A stretch of 64,000 nt of DNA from Gemella massiliensis (GTDB lineage: Bacteria; Bacillota; Bacilli; Staphylococcales; Gemellaceae), in the NCBI RefSeq assembly GCF_900120125.1, contig NZ_LT635545.1, positions 302,813-366,812 on the forward strand. Direction: 5' to 3'. A program made the translations under genes and the position numbers. This document shows, one piece after another, positions 40,439 through 49,585 of this stretch (positions are counted from its first letter, which is position 1; the number at the start of each line of letters is the position of its first letter). The notes under the pieces are model-generated. The model was given only the letters and a program-made list of their open reading frames with translations, was not told the DNA's origin and ran no database searches.

Positions 40439-42145
40439 CTATTCCTCCATACCAAGCATATCTTGAATTTCCATTTTTAACACATTTGCGTGAGAACCAT
40501 AAATAGATTGCATCTGCATATCACTTTCCGCAAATCCCATAGCTCCCAGTTTAGTTGTAATTCTCTCTTGATCTACTAAACTTTTATCTTTAACATTTAT
40601 TCTTAATCGTGTAATACAAGCATCTACCGCTTCAATATTTTCTGCTCCACCATGTGCTTTTACCAATTCAACAGCTTGCTTGTGAATTCCTTCCGGTGTT
40701 TTTTGAACGGTTTCCATAACTTCATCATCACTTGCTGTATTATCCACTTCTTTTGGTGACTCTTCTTTACCGATTGTTGCAATTTCTACACCCAGTTTAG
40801 CACGTGCTTCTTTTTTATTTGATAATCTCACATCGTCAGTATCTTCACGTCCCGGTGTTTTAAGATCAAATTTAACAATCATAAATCTAAAGACAACGTA
40901 GTAGATAAAGAAATATACTATCCCAACAATCGGCACTAACCACCAAGCAGTTTTAGGCCCTTGAAGTACACCGTAAATTACCCAGTTAATAAAACCATGT
41001 CCTGTAGGTGTCGCAACCCCCGCTCCCAACATGTGCATTACAAATAGTGCTGACCCCGCTAAGAATGCGTGTACGATATAAAGGATAGGTGCTACAAATA
41101 AAAATGTAAACTCAATTGGTTCTGTAATACCGGTTAAGAATGATGTCCCTGCTGCTGCAAATAATAATGAACCTACCATTTTACGTTTTTTAGGATCGGC
41201 AGTTTTATACATTGCATAAGCTGCACCGGATAAACCGAACATAAAGTAAACGAATTTACCACCGTTAAAACGTGTAATACTTGGGTCAACATGTGTTACA
41301 TTAGGATCAGCTAATGATGCTAAGTAAGCATTAATTGTCCCAACAACACGTTGTCCACCAATTTCCCATGCTCCTCCAAGTTCTGTAGTACGAACCGGCC
41401 AGTTTAAACCGTGATGAAGACCAAACGGAAGTAAAGCACGTTCTACCAATCCGTAAAGAAATGTCCCTATCGGTCCTGATTTCAAAATAAATATTGACAG
41501 AACACTAATTCCTCTTTGTACCGGCGGCCAAACAAAGAATAATCCGGCTGCCACTACCGACATAATTATAATAGTCGCAATCGGTACAAAACGTGGTCCG
41601 CTAAAAAATCCGATTACCGTTGGAAGTTGTACTTTAACCGCCCATTTATGAACGAAGTAAACAACAATACCGACGATAATACCACCGAATACGCTAAGAT
41701 CCATTGTTTGAATACCAAGAACTTTTGTCTGCATGGCATTTGACAATGCCAATTTAGCCTCATTGCTTGATAATTTACTGGTATCAACTAGTTTATGACT
41801 TTGTACAAGTAGGAAGTTTAGTACATAATGTAAAACGATAAATCCTAATAATCCTGATAAAGCAGCTGAACCTTTTTCACGTTTAGCAAGCCCTACCGCT
41901 ACTCCTACTGCAAAAATTATCGGTAAGTTATTAAATGCCGTATCCCCAAGCACAATTAAAAATTTCATAATAAATTGAATAATATCATTTTTTAATGCCG
42001 GAAACATTTTTAAAGTGTTTGAATTACTGAATGCAGTCCCAATACCTTTAATTATCCCTGCACCGGGAAGTACAGATACCGGTAATAAGAATGAACGTCC
42101 GAATTGCTCAAAAGCGGAAACGAACTTATTTTTTTTCTTTGCCAT
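40439..42145 (-). CDS. PTS glucose/maltose-type EIICB transporter
   Basis: A 568-residue sugar transporter of the glucose-N-acetylglucosamine PTS family. About ten membrane segments make up the IIC part (residues 1-430), with FGLHHGLNWPVRTTELGG and TGITEPIEFTFLF as sugar-site signatures. The IIB domain is at about 490-568, with the phosphorylated Cys510 in VDACITRLR. No IIA domain is attached. It may move glucose, maltose or a glucoside; sequence alone does not decide. The start at 42145 is backed by AAGGAGAAG; an ATG 66 bp upstream is not. It is divergent from an RpiR regulator and has a cre-like site upstream. Confidence 0.9.
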   Translation of the reverse strand: MAKKKNKFVSAFEQFGRSFLLPVSVLPGAGIIKGIGTAFSNSNTLKMFPALKNDIIQFIMKFLIVLGDTAFNNLPIIFAVGVAVGLAKREKGSAALSGLLGFIVLHYVLNFLLVQSHKLVDTSKLSSNEAKLALSNAMQTKVLGIQTMDLSVFGGIIVGIVVYFVHKWAVKVQLPTVIGFFSGPRFVPIATIIIMSVVAAGLFFVWPPVQRGISVLSIFILKSGPIGTFLYGLVERALLPFGLHHGLNWPVRTTELGGAWEIGGQRVVGTINAYLASLADPNVTHVDPSITRFNGGKFVYFMFGLSGAAYAMYKTADPKKRKMVGSLLFAAAGTSFLTGITEPIEFTFLFVAPILYIVHAFLAGSALFVMHMLGAGVATPTGHGFINWVIYGVLQGPKTAWWLVPIVGIVYFFIYYVVFRFMIVKFDLKTPGREDTDDVRLSNKKEARAKLGVEIATIGKEESPKEVDNTASDDEVMETVQKTPEGIHKQAVELVKAHGGAENIEAVDACITRLRINVKDKSLVDQERITTKLGAMGFAESDMQMQSIYGSHANVLKMEIQDMLGMEE

Positions 42146-42192
42146 TACTTTCTTCTCCTTTTTAAAATTATATGTATATATTATAACAAATC

Positions 42193-42206
42193 TGAAAACG
42201 ATTTTT
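42193..42206 (-). promoter_or_regulatory. cre-like site upstream of the PTS gene
   Basis: TGAAAACGATTTTT on the plus strand matches 12 of 14 positions of the CcpA consensus TGWNANCGNTNWCA. It lies just upstream of a TATAAT (minus strand), so catabolite control is plausible. Confidence 0.5.
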
Positions 42207-42316
42207 CTCATCTTGCTTAAAAGTTACTTTCATTGTATTTTTTTACTATTTAGGTAATATTTTACTAATCATCTTTTAAACTTGATACAATCGCTTTCCT
42301 TTTCATTATTTTTATG

Positions 42317-42335
42317 TTATTATACTTTATAATAA
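42317..42335 (+). promoter_or_regulatory. inverted repeat in the rpiR-family promoter region
   Basis: TTATTATA and TATAATAA flank CTT as an exact inverted repeat, 44 bp before the regulator start. It overlaps the likely -10 region. As it is only A/T in the arms it could be chance. Confidence 0.35.
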
Positions 42336-42378
42336 TCACAATGAAAAATTTAGTAAATTTTACTCAAAGGAGTGAATT

Positions 42379-43146
42379 ATGTTTTTTAATAACTTAAAAG
42401 AAAATTACGATAAATTATCTATCTCCGAACAACAAGCAATAGACTATTTAATGAAACAAGATAATATTGAGTACGTCACGTTAAAAGAAATTGGACAAGC
42501 AGTCTTAGTTTCTTCATCAACCATTATCCGTGCTTGTAAAAAACTCGGCTATAACACATTTATTGATTTAAAATATGATTTGAGAACAAGCAAAGAATTA
42601 TCCAAAAGCGAAAATTCATCCACTTCCAACTTCGTTCAATTAAAGGAACAACTAAGCGTTGAATTTGGACGTACCATGTCTATCTTAAATCAAAAAGATT
42701 TTGAGATATTTTCGGATATTATTATAAAATCCCGCAGAATTTTTTGTGTCGGTAGTGGTTCCAGTTATATGGTTATGAGCGATTTCAATAGAAAGCTCAA
42801 ACTTATCAATCTCTGGTCTAACGATTATTTCGAACATTATTCTATAAAACGCATATCCGATATTTCAACAAACAAAGATGTTATTTTGGTATTTTCTTTA
42901 GGAGGAAATACCGAGATTATCAACGACAGCCTTCTAGAAGCAAAACAAAACGGAACAACCATTCTTTCAATAACCAGCTTGTCTAACAGCCCCCTCGCTA
43001 AAATAAGCGACCATGTTATAAAAGTCTATGACGCACCTAAAACCAGAAAAAAAATCCGCTCTCGCCTTATGTTAAATGTTGTCGGAATTATTCTTTTTGA
43101 AACAATCGTCAACACCATGAGCCCGGGTCAGTATATTATAGACTAA
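42379..43146 (+). CDS. RpiR-family transcriptional regulator
   Basis: A 255-residue regulator. Residues 1-75 are the RpiR helix-turn-helix (SISEQQAIDYLMKQ, VTLKEIGQAVLVSSSTIIRACKKLGYNTFIDLKYDL). Residues about 110-245 are a SIS sugar-phosphate-binding domain (RRIFCVGSGSSYMVMSDF, VILVFSLGGNTEIINDSLLEAKQNGTTILSIT). It is transcribed away from the PTS and HAD genes and likely controls them in response to the imported sugar phosphate. A strong AAAGGAGTG site precedes the ATG. Confidence 0.92.
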   Translation: MFFNNLKENYDKLSISEQQAIDYLMKQDNIEYVTLKEIGQAVLVSSSTIIRACKKLGYNTFIDLKYDLRTSKELSKSENSSTSNFVQLKEQLSVEFGRTMSILNQKDFEIFSDIIIKSRRIFCVGSGSSYMVMSDFNRKLKLINLWSNDYFEHYSIKRISDISTNKDVILVFSLGGNTEIINDSLLEAKQNGTTILSITSLSNSPLAKISDHVIKVYDAPKTRKKIRSRLMLNVVGIILFETIVNTMSPGQYIID

Positions 43147-43227
43147 TAATACGAGTATAAAATAAAGATTTTTACACTACAAATAATTCAAAATATATTG
43201 ACAAATATATTCCAAAATAAAAACTAA

Positions 43228-43303
43228 AAAACACTAGGTAGATAGCTATATTCAAAAAAATATTTTTTAAAGTACGGCTAAATAATAAGTTACCTAGTGT
43301 TTT
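43228..43303 (+). terminator. terminator of the RpiR-family regulator
   Basis: AAACACTAGGTA (43229-43240) pairs with TACCTAGTGTTT (43291-43302) across a 50-nt AT-rich loop. A TTTATTAT tail follows. The modular repeat copy 2 starts a few bases later. Confidence 0.65.
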
Positions 43304-43308
43304 ATTAT

Positions 43309-43401
43309 GTATATATTATTTTACAAATATTACAGTAATGATTAGTGGTATGAACTCCTACAACTACCCTACTACGTAAGTGGATTTTTAAGTTAGAATT
43401 A
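43309..43401 (+). repeat. modular repeat, copy 2 (left part only)
   Basis: About 93 bp aligned with the left and central modules of copy 1 (GTATATATTATTTTACAAAT, then CAGTAATG, CCTACAACTA, and GTGGATTTTT..GTTAGAATT). The right part is missing. Its end runs into the stop codon of the minus-strand zinc-ribbon gene. Confidence 0.75.
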
Positions 43402-43839
43402 TCGCTCTTCCATATATTTTTGAATTTCTTTGGAGGTTAACTTCCTCACTTTTGTATTATTATACTCTCTATACTTTTCAACAGCAAAAACAGATTTCAT
43501 AGTATTGCAAGTTTTATCCTTGTTCTTCCTTAAATAACTTTTCAATTCTTTACTATTTGCTAAAATTTTATACGATAATCTTCCATTTCTCTCATTTTTT
43601 ATCTCGTAAATACCACACGAACTTTTCATACTGTAATCGGCTGTTCGTAAATATAATTTTGCAATTTCCAAAGATTTAAAAGGGAAATTCCATCTTTTCA
43701 GCCCTCTAACCGGATCACATTCAATACAAATACAACGCCCACACATTCCACAAATATACTGAGTATGATCTTCTAAACATTCCAAAGGATTTAACAACGG
43801 TGTTATTCTATTTTCAGTTGAGTAACACTCCTCACACAT
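43399..43839 (-). CDS. cysteine-rich zinc-ribbon protein of unknown function
   Basis: A protein of 146 residues in the chosen frame, starting MCEECYSTENRITPLLNP. Cysteines occur as CEEC, YICGMCGRCICIEC and SSCG, enough for two zinc sites, in an N-terminal domain of about 60 residues. The C-terminal half is basic and helical (ELKSYLRKNKDKTCNTMKS, KVRKLTSKEIQKYMEER). I do not recognise the family. The start at 43839 is chosen for the GGTGGGAG site 6 nt upstream; the ATG 42 bp earlier lacks one. The stop codon lies at the edge of the modular repeat, so the last residues may have been changed by that repeat. Confidence 0.65.
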   Translation of the reverse strand: MCEECYSTENRITPLLNPLECLEDHTQYICGMCGRCICIECDPVRGLKRWNFPFKSLEIAKLYLRTADYSMKSSCGIYEIKNERNGRLSYKILANSKELKSYLRKNKDKTCNTMKSVFAVEKYREYNNTKVRKLTSKEIQKYMEER

Positions 43840-44010
43840 TTTTTCTCCCACCTTTCCAATGCTCTTTTCTTGTACATTCACTTAATTATTTTTCCTATAT
43901 TATACCATTTTACAATTTACTTATACAGTTATTGACCAATATACTTATAAAAAATGAAAGAAAGATGATATAATAGGATTAAATAGCGAAAGAAAAAAGG
44001 AAAAATTGTA

Positions 44011-44265
44011 ATGAATACTCCAAATAACAAAAAAGAAGAATTATTAAAAAAATATAACCTTTGGATTAAAAAAAATATGTTCAAATTTTTATTTGGCGTT
44101 ATTTTATATTTAATTATTCTAATAGTAAACTTTATTTTCTTTAAAAATAATAAGGTCACTATCTTCAGTACCCTACTTATTTTTTCATATACAATATATA
44201 TTTATACTTTACGTTGGTTTATTACAAAACATCTTATCGGAAAAATTAATAATATTGATTTTTAA
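44011..44265 (+). CDS. small membrane protein
   Basis: An 84-residue protein with a charged N-terminus (NNKKEELLKKYNLWIKK) and two membrane segments: FKFLFGVILYLIILIVNFIFF (about 24-44) and VTIFSTLLIFSYTIYIYTL (about 49-67). AAAGGAAAAA precedes the ATG and TATAAT lies at about 43969. I do not recognise a family. It is not linked to its neighbours. Confidence 0.65.
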   Translation: MNTPNNKKEELLKKYNLWIKKNMFKFLFGVILYLIILIVNFIFFKNNKVTIFSTLLIFSYTIYIYTLRWFITKHLIGKINNIDF

Positions 44266-44331
44266 CTATATAAAGCGGCTCAAAATTAAGATTTTATTAA
44301 AAATCAATTTTGTTAAGTAGAAATCTCCAAC

Positions 44332-44370
44332 AATTCATTAGATTTGAAAAAACTTTTTAAAGCATATTCC
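44332..44370 (+). repeat. dispersed short repeat, copy A
   Basis: AATTCATTAGATTTGAAAAA through AAAGCATATTCC matches the segment at 62234-62273 at about 30 of 38 positions. Both copies lie in intergenic DNA next to AT hairpins. Confidence 0.4.
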
Positions 44371-44700
44371 TAAAGCAATAAATTTACAACCCTGACTACT
44401 TATAAGTAAAGTTTATCAGAATTTTTATTTTTTAAATCAGTTCTTTAATTATTGTTATACCACTTCAAAAAAAGAGATGAGTTTCCACACTCACCTCTTT
44501 TTTTCTTCACTACTAAACTGAAATATTCCCTTTTTAACCTTTATATAACTCTACTTTAACATATGATTTTCCCATAATTTTATTTCATTTTTATTGTTTA
44601 CATAAATGAATATAATAAGAAAATCTTTTTGGGTCTTAATCACTTGTTAATATATCTAAATTTATTTTCTTCTTAGAAATTTATATAAATTTAACTATTA
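44371..44700. other. intergenic region before the MFS gene
   Basis: Contains the hairpin at 44467-44505 and otherwise AT-rich sequence. No further gene was seen. TATAAT at 44720 is the probable -10 of the MFS gene. Confidence 0.4.
44467..44505. terminator. bidirectional terminator-like hairpin
   Basis: AAAAAAAGAG(A)TGAGT pairs with ACTCA(C)CTCTTTTTTT around a short loop, with one mismatch. T-runs appear on both strands. It probably ends the small membrane protein transcript. Confidence 0.75.
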
Positions 44701-44760
44701 CGAAAAGATTTTTTTTATGATATAATTAGAAAATATAATTTATAAAAGAAAGGAATTTAC

Positions 44761-45924
44761 ATAACACAGAAAAAAAATTCAAAACTATTTCTCGTTCTAT
44801 TTTTAGGAACGTTATCTGCATTTGGACCATTTGTCACAGATTTATATCTGCCGGCACTTCCATTTATGGCAGAATACTTTGGAGCTAATACTTCGACTAT
44901 TCAGTTAACACTTACAGGAAGTATGGTAGGGCTTGCGTTAGGACAACTTCTTATAGGTCCTATCAGTGATAAATTCGGGCGTAAACAACCCTTAATTATT
45001 AGTCTTATTATTTATTTAATCAGCACTATAGCTATTATTGTTTTCCCCAACATTTACGCAATGATTATTTTGCGATTTGTTCAAGGTATTTCATCAGCAG
45101 GGGCAGTTGTTATATCTCGTGCTATCTCTACCGACCTTTATCGCGGAAAAGAAATGGCGGAGTTTTTCGCTTTACTTATGGCGGTTAATGGACTAGCTCC
45201 GATAATCTCTCCTGTTGCAGGAAGTCTGTTGCTTCAATTAACAGATTGGCGCGGTATTTTTATTACACTTGCAATCATCGGTGCAATAATAATTATTGCA
45301 GCTTTTAAATTAGTAGAATCATTGAAAGAAGAAAAAAGACTTAATGTACCTATATTAAAAACCTATAATTCTATAGTTTTAGTATCAAAAAATAAACTGT
45401 TTACTATTCTTGTTTTAATTCAAGCATTTGCATTAGCAACCATGTTCGCTTATATAGCCGCATCTCCATTTATTTTACAAACACATTATAAACTATCACC
45501 ATTCTTATATAGTTTGTGCTTCGGTTTAAACGGTTTCGCTCTTGTTGTAGGTAGTAAGGCAGCCGGACGCTTTAAAGAAAAGAAAAGTATTAAATTAGGA
45601 TTAAGTATTATGCTAATTCTAAGTATTTACTTAGCTATTATTTTAACTTTAGCATTGCCATTTTTATTTGTTGAAGTAGGCTTTTTCTTTTTATTGCTGG
45701 GATTAGGATTTATACTTCCTTCGGGTTCCGCTCTTGCAATGAACTTGGAAAGAGAACGTGCAGGTAGTGCTTCTGCATTATTCGGTTTCCTACCGTTTTT
45801 CTTGGGGGGTGTAGTTTCTCCACTCGTCGGATTGGGTAATATTTTTCATTCCAGTGCTATAGCAATCGTTTTTTGTTCAGCAATTTCTTATTTACTGTTT
45901 AAAACTATCGAGAAAAAAATATAA
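44761..45924 (+). CDS. Bcr/CflA-family MFS multidrug exporter lacking a normal start codon
   Basis: A 387-residue 12-helix major facilitator. The frame begins ITQKKNSKLFLVLFLGTLSAF, contains VTDLYLPALPFMAEYF, then the family motif GQLLIGPISDKFGRK. The first codon after a good AAAGGAA site is ATA, where ATG is expected. No ATG, GTG or TTG lies in frame between the upstream stop and the ATG at 44866, which would remove the first membrane helix. So either AUA initiates at low efficiency or the gene is inactivated by one ATG-to-ATA change. The rest is intact to residue 387. Likely function: proton-driven drug or metabolite export. Confidence 0.85.
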   Translation: MTQKKNSKLFLVLFLGTLSAFGPFVTDLYLPALPFMAEYFGANTSTIQLTLTGSMVGLALGQLLIGPISDKFGRKQPLIISLIIYLISTIAIIVFPNIYAMIILRFVQGISSAGAVVISRAISTDLYRGKEMAEFFALLMAVNGLAPIISPVAGSLLLQLTDWRGIFITLAIIGAIIIIAAFKLVESLKEEKRLNVPILKTYNSIVLVSKNKLFTILVLIQAFALATMFAYIAASPFILQTHYKLSPFLYSLCFGLNGFALVVGSKAAGRFKEKKSIKLGLSIMLILSIYLAIILTLALPFLFVEVGFFFLLLGLGFILPSGSALAMNLERERAGSASALFGFLPFFLGGVVSPLVGLGNIFHSSAIAIVFCSAISYLLFKTIEKKI

Positions 45925-46063
45925 TATTAATAATCGTCAAATAATCTTGATTTGGCGATTATTTTAATTATCAATTATAAATTTCACAATAGTTATTCTA
46001 TAAATAAACTTTTAATAAAGGTGTTTTACTTACCGAGATATATCAAGTTTGTTACAAAACATT

Positions 46064-46094
46064 AAAAGAGTGATGAATTTTTCCATCACTCTTT
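46064..46094. terminator. bidirectional terminator between the MFS and adhesin genes
   Basis: AAAGAGTGATG (46065-46075) pairs with CATCACTCTTT (46084-46094). T-rich sequence follows on both strands, between converging genes. Confidence 0.85.
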
Positions 46095-46158
46095 CTTTTC
46101 CTGATTTTTTAATCAGTTTTGTTTAATAGCCCAAAACGTTTATTACTTTTGTTTATTT

Positions 46159-49155
46159 CTATTCTTCATCTTTTCTTTTTCTTCTTAATGCTAATCCAAG
46201 TCCTGCCAATAATGTTGCCACTCCTGCATATATTCCATTTGTTGCCTCATTACCTGTTTTTGGTAATGGTGTTTTTGGTGTTGTCGGTGGTACCGGATTA
46301 GTTGTCGGATTGGTGTCTATGTCTAATACTCCGTCTGATGTACGGGCTATATTTTTAATCTCTTTGCCATATGTTTCTTCATTGACTTTTACTTTAAATG
46401 TTACTGTCCATGTTTCACCTTTGGCTACTCTCTTAGTCCATACTACTTCTCCGTTTGTGTATTTTCCATTGTTATCTGCTGAATTTTCTACATATGTTGT
46501 GTATTCAGGGATTTTATCTTTAATTGTTACATCTCGGTCTTCTCCCGTTGTATTTGTGTAACTTACTGTATATGTTAAGATATCTCCAGGTTTTACCGCT
46601 TTTCCGTTTATTGTTGTTCCTTTATTATCTACAACATCTTTTATCGGCTTTTTCGGTGTCGGGTTATTTGTTGGGTTGGTATCTATATCCAATACTCCGT
46701 CTGATGTACGGGCTATATTTTTAATTTCTTTACCATCTACGTCATTGTTTACTTTTACTTTAAATGTTACTTTCCATGTTTCGCCTTTAGCTACTTTTTT
46801 ACTCCATGTTACTTCACCATTAGCGAATTTTCCGTTGTTATCCGCTGAGTTTTGTATATATGTTGTGTATGCCGGGATTTTATCTTTAATTGTTACTTCT
46901 CTATCTTGGTCTGTTGTATTTTTGTATTCAACAGTGTATGTTAGAGTTTCTCCAGGTTTTACTACTTTTCCGTTTATTGTTGTCCCTTTATTGTCTACAA
47001 CATCTCTTACCGGCTCTTTTGGCGTTGGATTTGATGTAATGTTTGTATCGAAACTATTAGCAGCATCTTTTGTATGCCCTATATTATCGATTACTTTTCC
47101 GTTTACATCACTATCAACTTTTACTTTAAATGTTACACTCCATTCTTTACCGTCTTCTACTGTTTTTTTCCATGTAATTTTTTTGGTGTTATTGTCGTAT
47201 GCCCCGTTATCACTTGCACTGTTTTCTATATATTTTGTGAATTTTGGAATAACATCGGTAATTTCTACTTCTTGTGTTTTTCCAGTTGTATTTTTATAAT
47301 CAATTTTATATGTTAATTCTTGATTTGGTTTTACTACTTTTCCGTCTATGTTTGTTGTATCCTGCCCTGTAAATACTTTTTTACTTGGTTTTACCGGTGT
47401 ATTTACTTTAACAGGCTCTGATATTACTTTGTAAACATTATTAATATCTAAATCAAAATGATTTTCATATTTTGTACCTTCTTTTGTTACCTTACCTGTA
47501 ATAATCGGTGAAGGCACTTGTGCTTCTTTCGTCGGTTCAGCATTTATTTTACTTAATAGAGCGTCTTTTGCTTTAAATATAAGTAATCTGGAATCTTTAT
47601 CATATGTTACATCATAATCCGGACTGGCTTGTTTTGTTCCTTCTAGGTTAAGTTCATACCCTTCCGGCAATATATCTTTAAATACTAATGATTTAATTTC
47701 TTCGTGTCCTGCAGGGAAGTTTGATGTTTGTAACTTAAATTTTACAACCGAACCTGTTTGAACTGTGGCGTTATTTATATCTTTATCAGCTTCATCTGTT
47801 ACTTTTTTCTCAACTTGTGATTTAACATAAAGAATATCGTAATGATAATTTACTTTTATATCCGGTTTTTTAGGTTCTACCGGTGGTGTTGGTGGTGTTG
47901 GTTCTACAGGTTTTATTGGAACACCCAGAGCTTTAATGTCTGAGTTTAAAGCAAACCATACACAACCACTTTTGTATGAGGCAATATCTAAACTAATTTC
48001 TGGATTAGTCACTCGCCCTACAATAGCACCATACCACTTATTAGTTGCACTTTCTGTATCCCATTCTGTAACATCAAATCTTGATCCTCTACTTTTTGCC
48101 GTATTGTCTTTACTTGCATACGCACCACCATCAGCTTGTGGGGTAATAGAAGATCCTGAAATAGTAATATACTCTCCATTAAAAGAAGCAACCTTCTCAA
48201 TCGCATCTATTTCTACTTGTGACGAACCATTCCCACGATTTAATGACGAAAAACTAAGCAATGCTCCTCTAGTATCAATTTCTTTACCAGCCTCATCATA
48301 AAATTTTACTTTTAAGTTAATTCGTGCACTACCAAAAAAGTCATTATACCATATCGTAACAGTGGGATCATTTTGTAGAACAACTGGAAGTTTATTAGGT
48401 ACTTTTGCCCCAGTAATATCTGTAAAAGTGTATGTATATACTACTTTAGAAATTTTCTTACCATTGAAATAAGAATTTTGTAAATTTGTATAGGTAGCCA
48501 CAAATGGTTTATTTTTTTCTAACATAACCCTTGCGGCATTAGCTCCTTGACCTTTGTTTAATATATCAAAATATACATATCTCCAAGGTTTTGTTCCAAC
48601 ATTCCAAGATTTTACTTCTTTTTCAAATTCATCTCTTGTATATTTCTTAGCAGAAAAACTTAACTTTGCGTTAGGTTCAGATTTAAAAATAAGAAATTGT
48701 GGATATGGCTTAACCATATAACCATCCTCGTTTTTCTTTTTCTCAAGCTCGTCCATTGCTTTTTTATATTTTTCAAGAGCTTTATCATATTCTTGTTTTT
48801 TCTTATCATACTCTGCTTTTTCTGCATTGTATTTATCTAATTCCTGTTTTGCTTGTTTTAGCTTTTGTATCTGTTGATTATAGTCGTCTTTTATCTCAGC
48901 GATTTTTTTATCCGCTTCAACTTTTGTCGCCGCTACCCCTTTATCAATATCACTTTCTTTTTTTACATTTACTCGGGTATCTTGTGCTTGTTTTACACTC
49001 TTGTCAAGTTCTGTTCTATCAACAGTTACTTCAATACCTTTATCTTTATCCGCTGCGTGTATTGTTAAATTCTGTGTTGATACACTAAGCAGCATTAATA
49101 ACGATAAAAACAAGGTAGATGCCTTTCTACCTTTTTCTTTGAGTTTCATACTCAT
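46159..49155 (-). CDS. antigen I/II-like cell-wall-anchored adhesin
   Basis: A 998-residue surface protein. A signal peptide (about 1-35) is followed by a coiled-coil of about 120 residues rich in Lys, Glu and Gln (KKIAEIKDDYNQQIQKLKQA). Then comes a GbpC/Spa-type lectin-like domain (QFLIFKSEPNAKLSFSAKKY onward, about 155-400), a Pro linker (PVEPTPPTPPVEPKKP), and an AgI/II C-domain-like unit (NYHYDILYVKSQVEKKV, about 430-590). Three repeats of about 121 residues follow (INGKVVKPGETLTYTVEYKN and relatives). The C-terminus is LPKTGNE, a membrane helix and RRKRKDEE. Such proteins bind salivary agglutinin, collagen or other bacteria. A strong AAAGGAGG site sets the start. Confidence 0.92.
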   Translation of the reverse strand: MSMKLKEKGRKASTLFLSLLMLLSVSTQNLTIHAADKDKGIEVTVDRTELDKSVKQAQDTRVNVKKESDIDKGVAATKVEADKKIAEIKDDYNQQIQKLKQAKQELDKYNAEKAEYDKKKQEYDKALEKYKKAMDELEKKKNEDGYMVKPYPQFLIFKSEPNAKLSFSAKKYTRDEFEKEVKSWNVGTKPWRYVYFDILNKGQGANAARVMLEKNKPFVATYTNLQNSYFNGKKISKVVYTYTFTDITGAKVPNKLPVVLQNDPTVTIWYNDFFGSARINLKVKFYDEAGKEIDTRGALLSFSSLNRGNGSSQVEIDAIEKVASFNGEYITISGSSITPQADGGAYASKDNTAKSRGSRFDVTEWDTESATNKWYGAIVGRVTNPEISLDIASYKSGCVWFALNSDIKALGVPIKPVEPTPPTPPVEPKKPDIKVNYHYDILYVKSQVEKKVTDEADKDINNATVQTGSVVKFKLQTSNFPAGHEEIKSLVFKDILPEGYELNLEGTKQASPDYDVTYDKDSRLLIFKAKDALLSKINAEPTKEAQVPSPIITGKVTKEGTKYENHFDLDINNVYKVISEPVKVNTPVKPSKKVFTGQDTTNIDGKVVKPNQELTYKIDYKNTTGKTQEVEITDVIPKFTKYIENSASDNGAYDNNTKKITWKKTVEDGKEWSVTFKVKVDSDVNGKVIDNIGHTKDAANSFDTNITSNPTPKEPVRDVVDNKGTTINGKVVKPGETLTYTVEYKNTTDQDREVTIKDKIPAYTTYIQNSADNNGKFANGEVTWSKKVAKGETWKVTFKVKVNNDVDGKEIKNIARTSDGVLDIDTNPTNNPTPKKPIKDVVDNKGTTINGKAVKPGDILTYTVSYTNTTGEDRDVTIKDKIPEYTTYVENSADNNGKYTNGEVVWTKRVAKGETWTVTFKVKVNEETYGKEIKNIARTSDGVLDIDTNPTTNPVPPTTPKTPLPKTGNEATNGIYAGVATLLAGLGLALRRKRKDEE
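46309..47390 (-). repeat. three tandem adhesin repeats inside the AgI/II-like gene
   Basis: Three in-frame units of about 360 bp (about 121 residues). The two C-terminal units share long near-identical stretches (DVVDNKGTTINGK, NIARTSDGVLDIDTNPT); the first is more diverged. The unit looks like an isopeptide-type beta-sandwich (DUF11-like). Copy number probably varies between strains. Confidence 0.8.
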
Positions 49156-49246
49156 AATATAGCCTCCTTTATTATTAAAAATTAATTTTTCGATTAAAAT
49201 TTTATTTTTGCATTTGCAAATTTTCTTCCTTTCTTTGTATTTTAAA

Positions 49247-49387
49247 GTAGGATTTAATTTACAACAATAGTTTAGTATGTTATAATATATATTAGGAATA
49301 ATAGTTTACATCGCTGATATAAGTGGTTTCCTCTTGTTAAGTATTTTATAATATTATGTATTATTTAAGATGTAAATTAAATCCTAC
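49247..49387. repeat. 17-bp inverted repeat pair upstream of the adhesin gene
   Basis: GTAGGATTTAATTTACA (49247-49263) and its exact complement TGTAAATTAAATCCTAC (49371-49387) enclose 107 bp. The enclosed sequence holds TATAATATATATT and is the likely promoter region of the adhesin gene on the minus strand. Each arm also looks like a TGTA..TACA dyad. Either paired operators for one regulator or a small terminal-inverted-repeat element; no target duplication was seen. Confidence 0.6.
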
Positions 49388-49528
49388 ATTTTTATACACA
49401 ATTTTATTATAATACAAGAAAAACACACCTTAGTAAATGTTAAAAAATTGTTTAAAATATAACTACTCACGAAAAATCCTTATCTAACAGTCAAATATTT
49501 GTAAGGTTTTGATGACTATATGCAAAAC

Positions 49529-49569
49529 AAAAAAAGAGCAAACTTTAAATAATAAAGTTCACTCTTTTT
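49529..49569 (-). terminator. terminator of the RpfB-like gene
   Basis: AAAAAGAGCAAACTTT pairs with AAAGTTCACTCTTTTT, with two mismatches. The minus strand ends in TTTTTTT. Confidence 0.8.
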
Positions 49570-49585
49570 CTTATTTTATTTATTT

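Noticed and set aside
46676-47299. A long plus-strand open frame within the adhesin repeats
   Set aside because: It mirrors the codon pattern of the minus-strand repeats, lacks a ribosome-binding site, and has no recognisable product.
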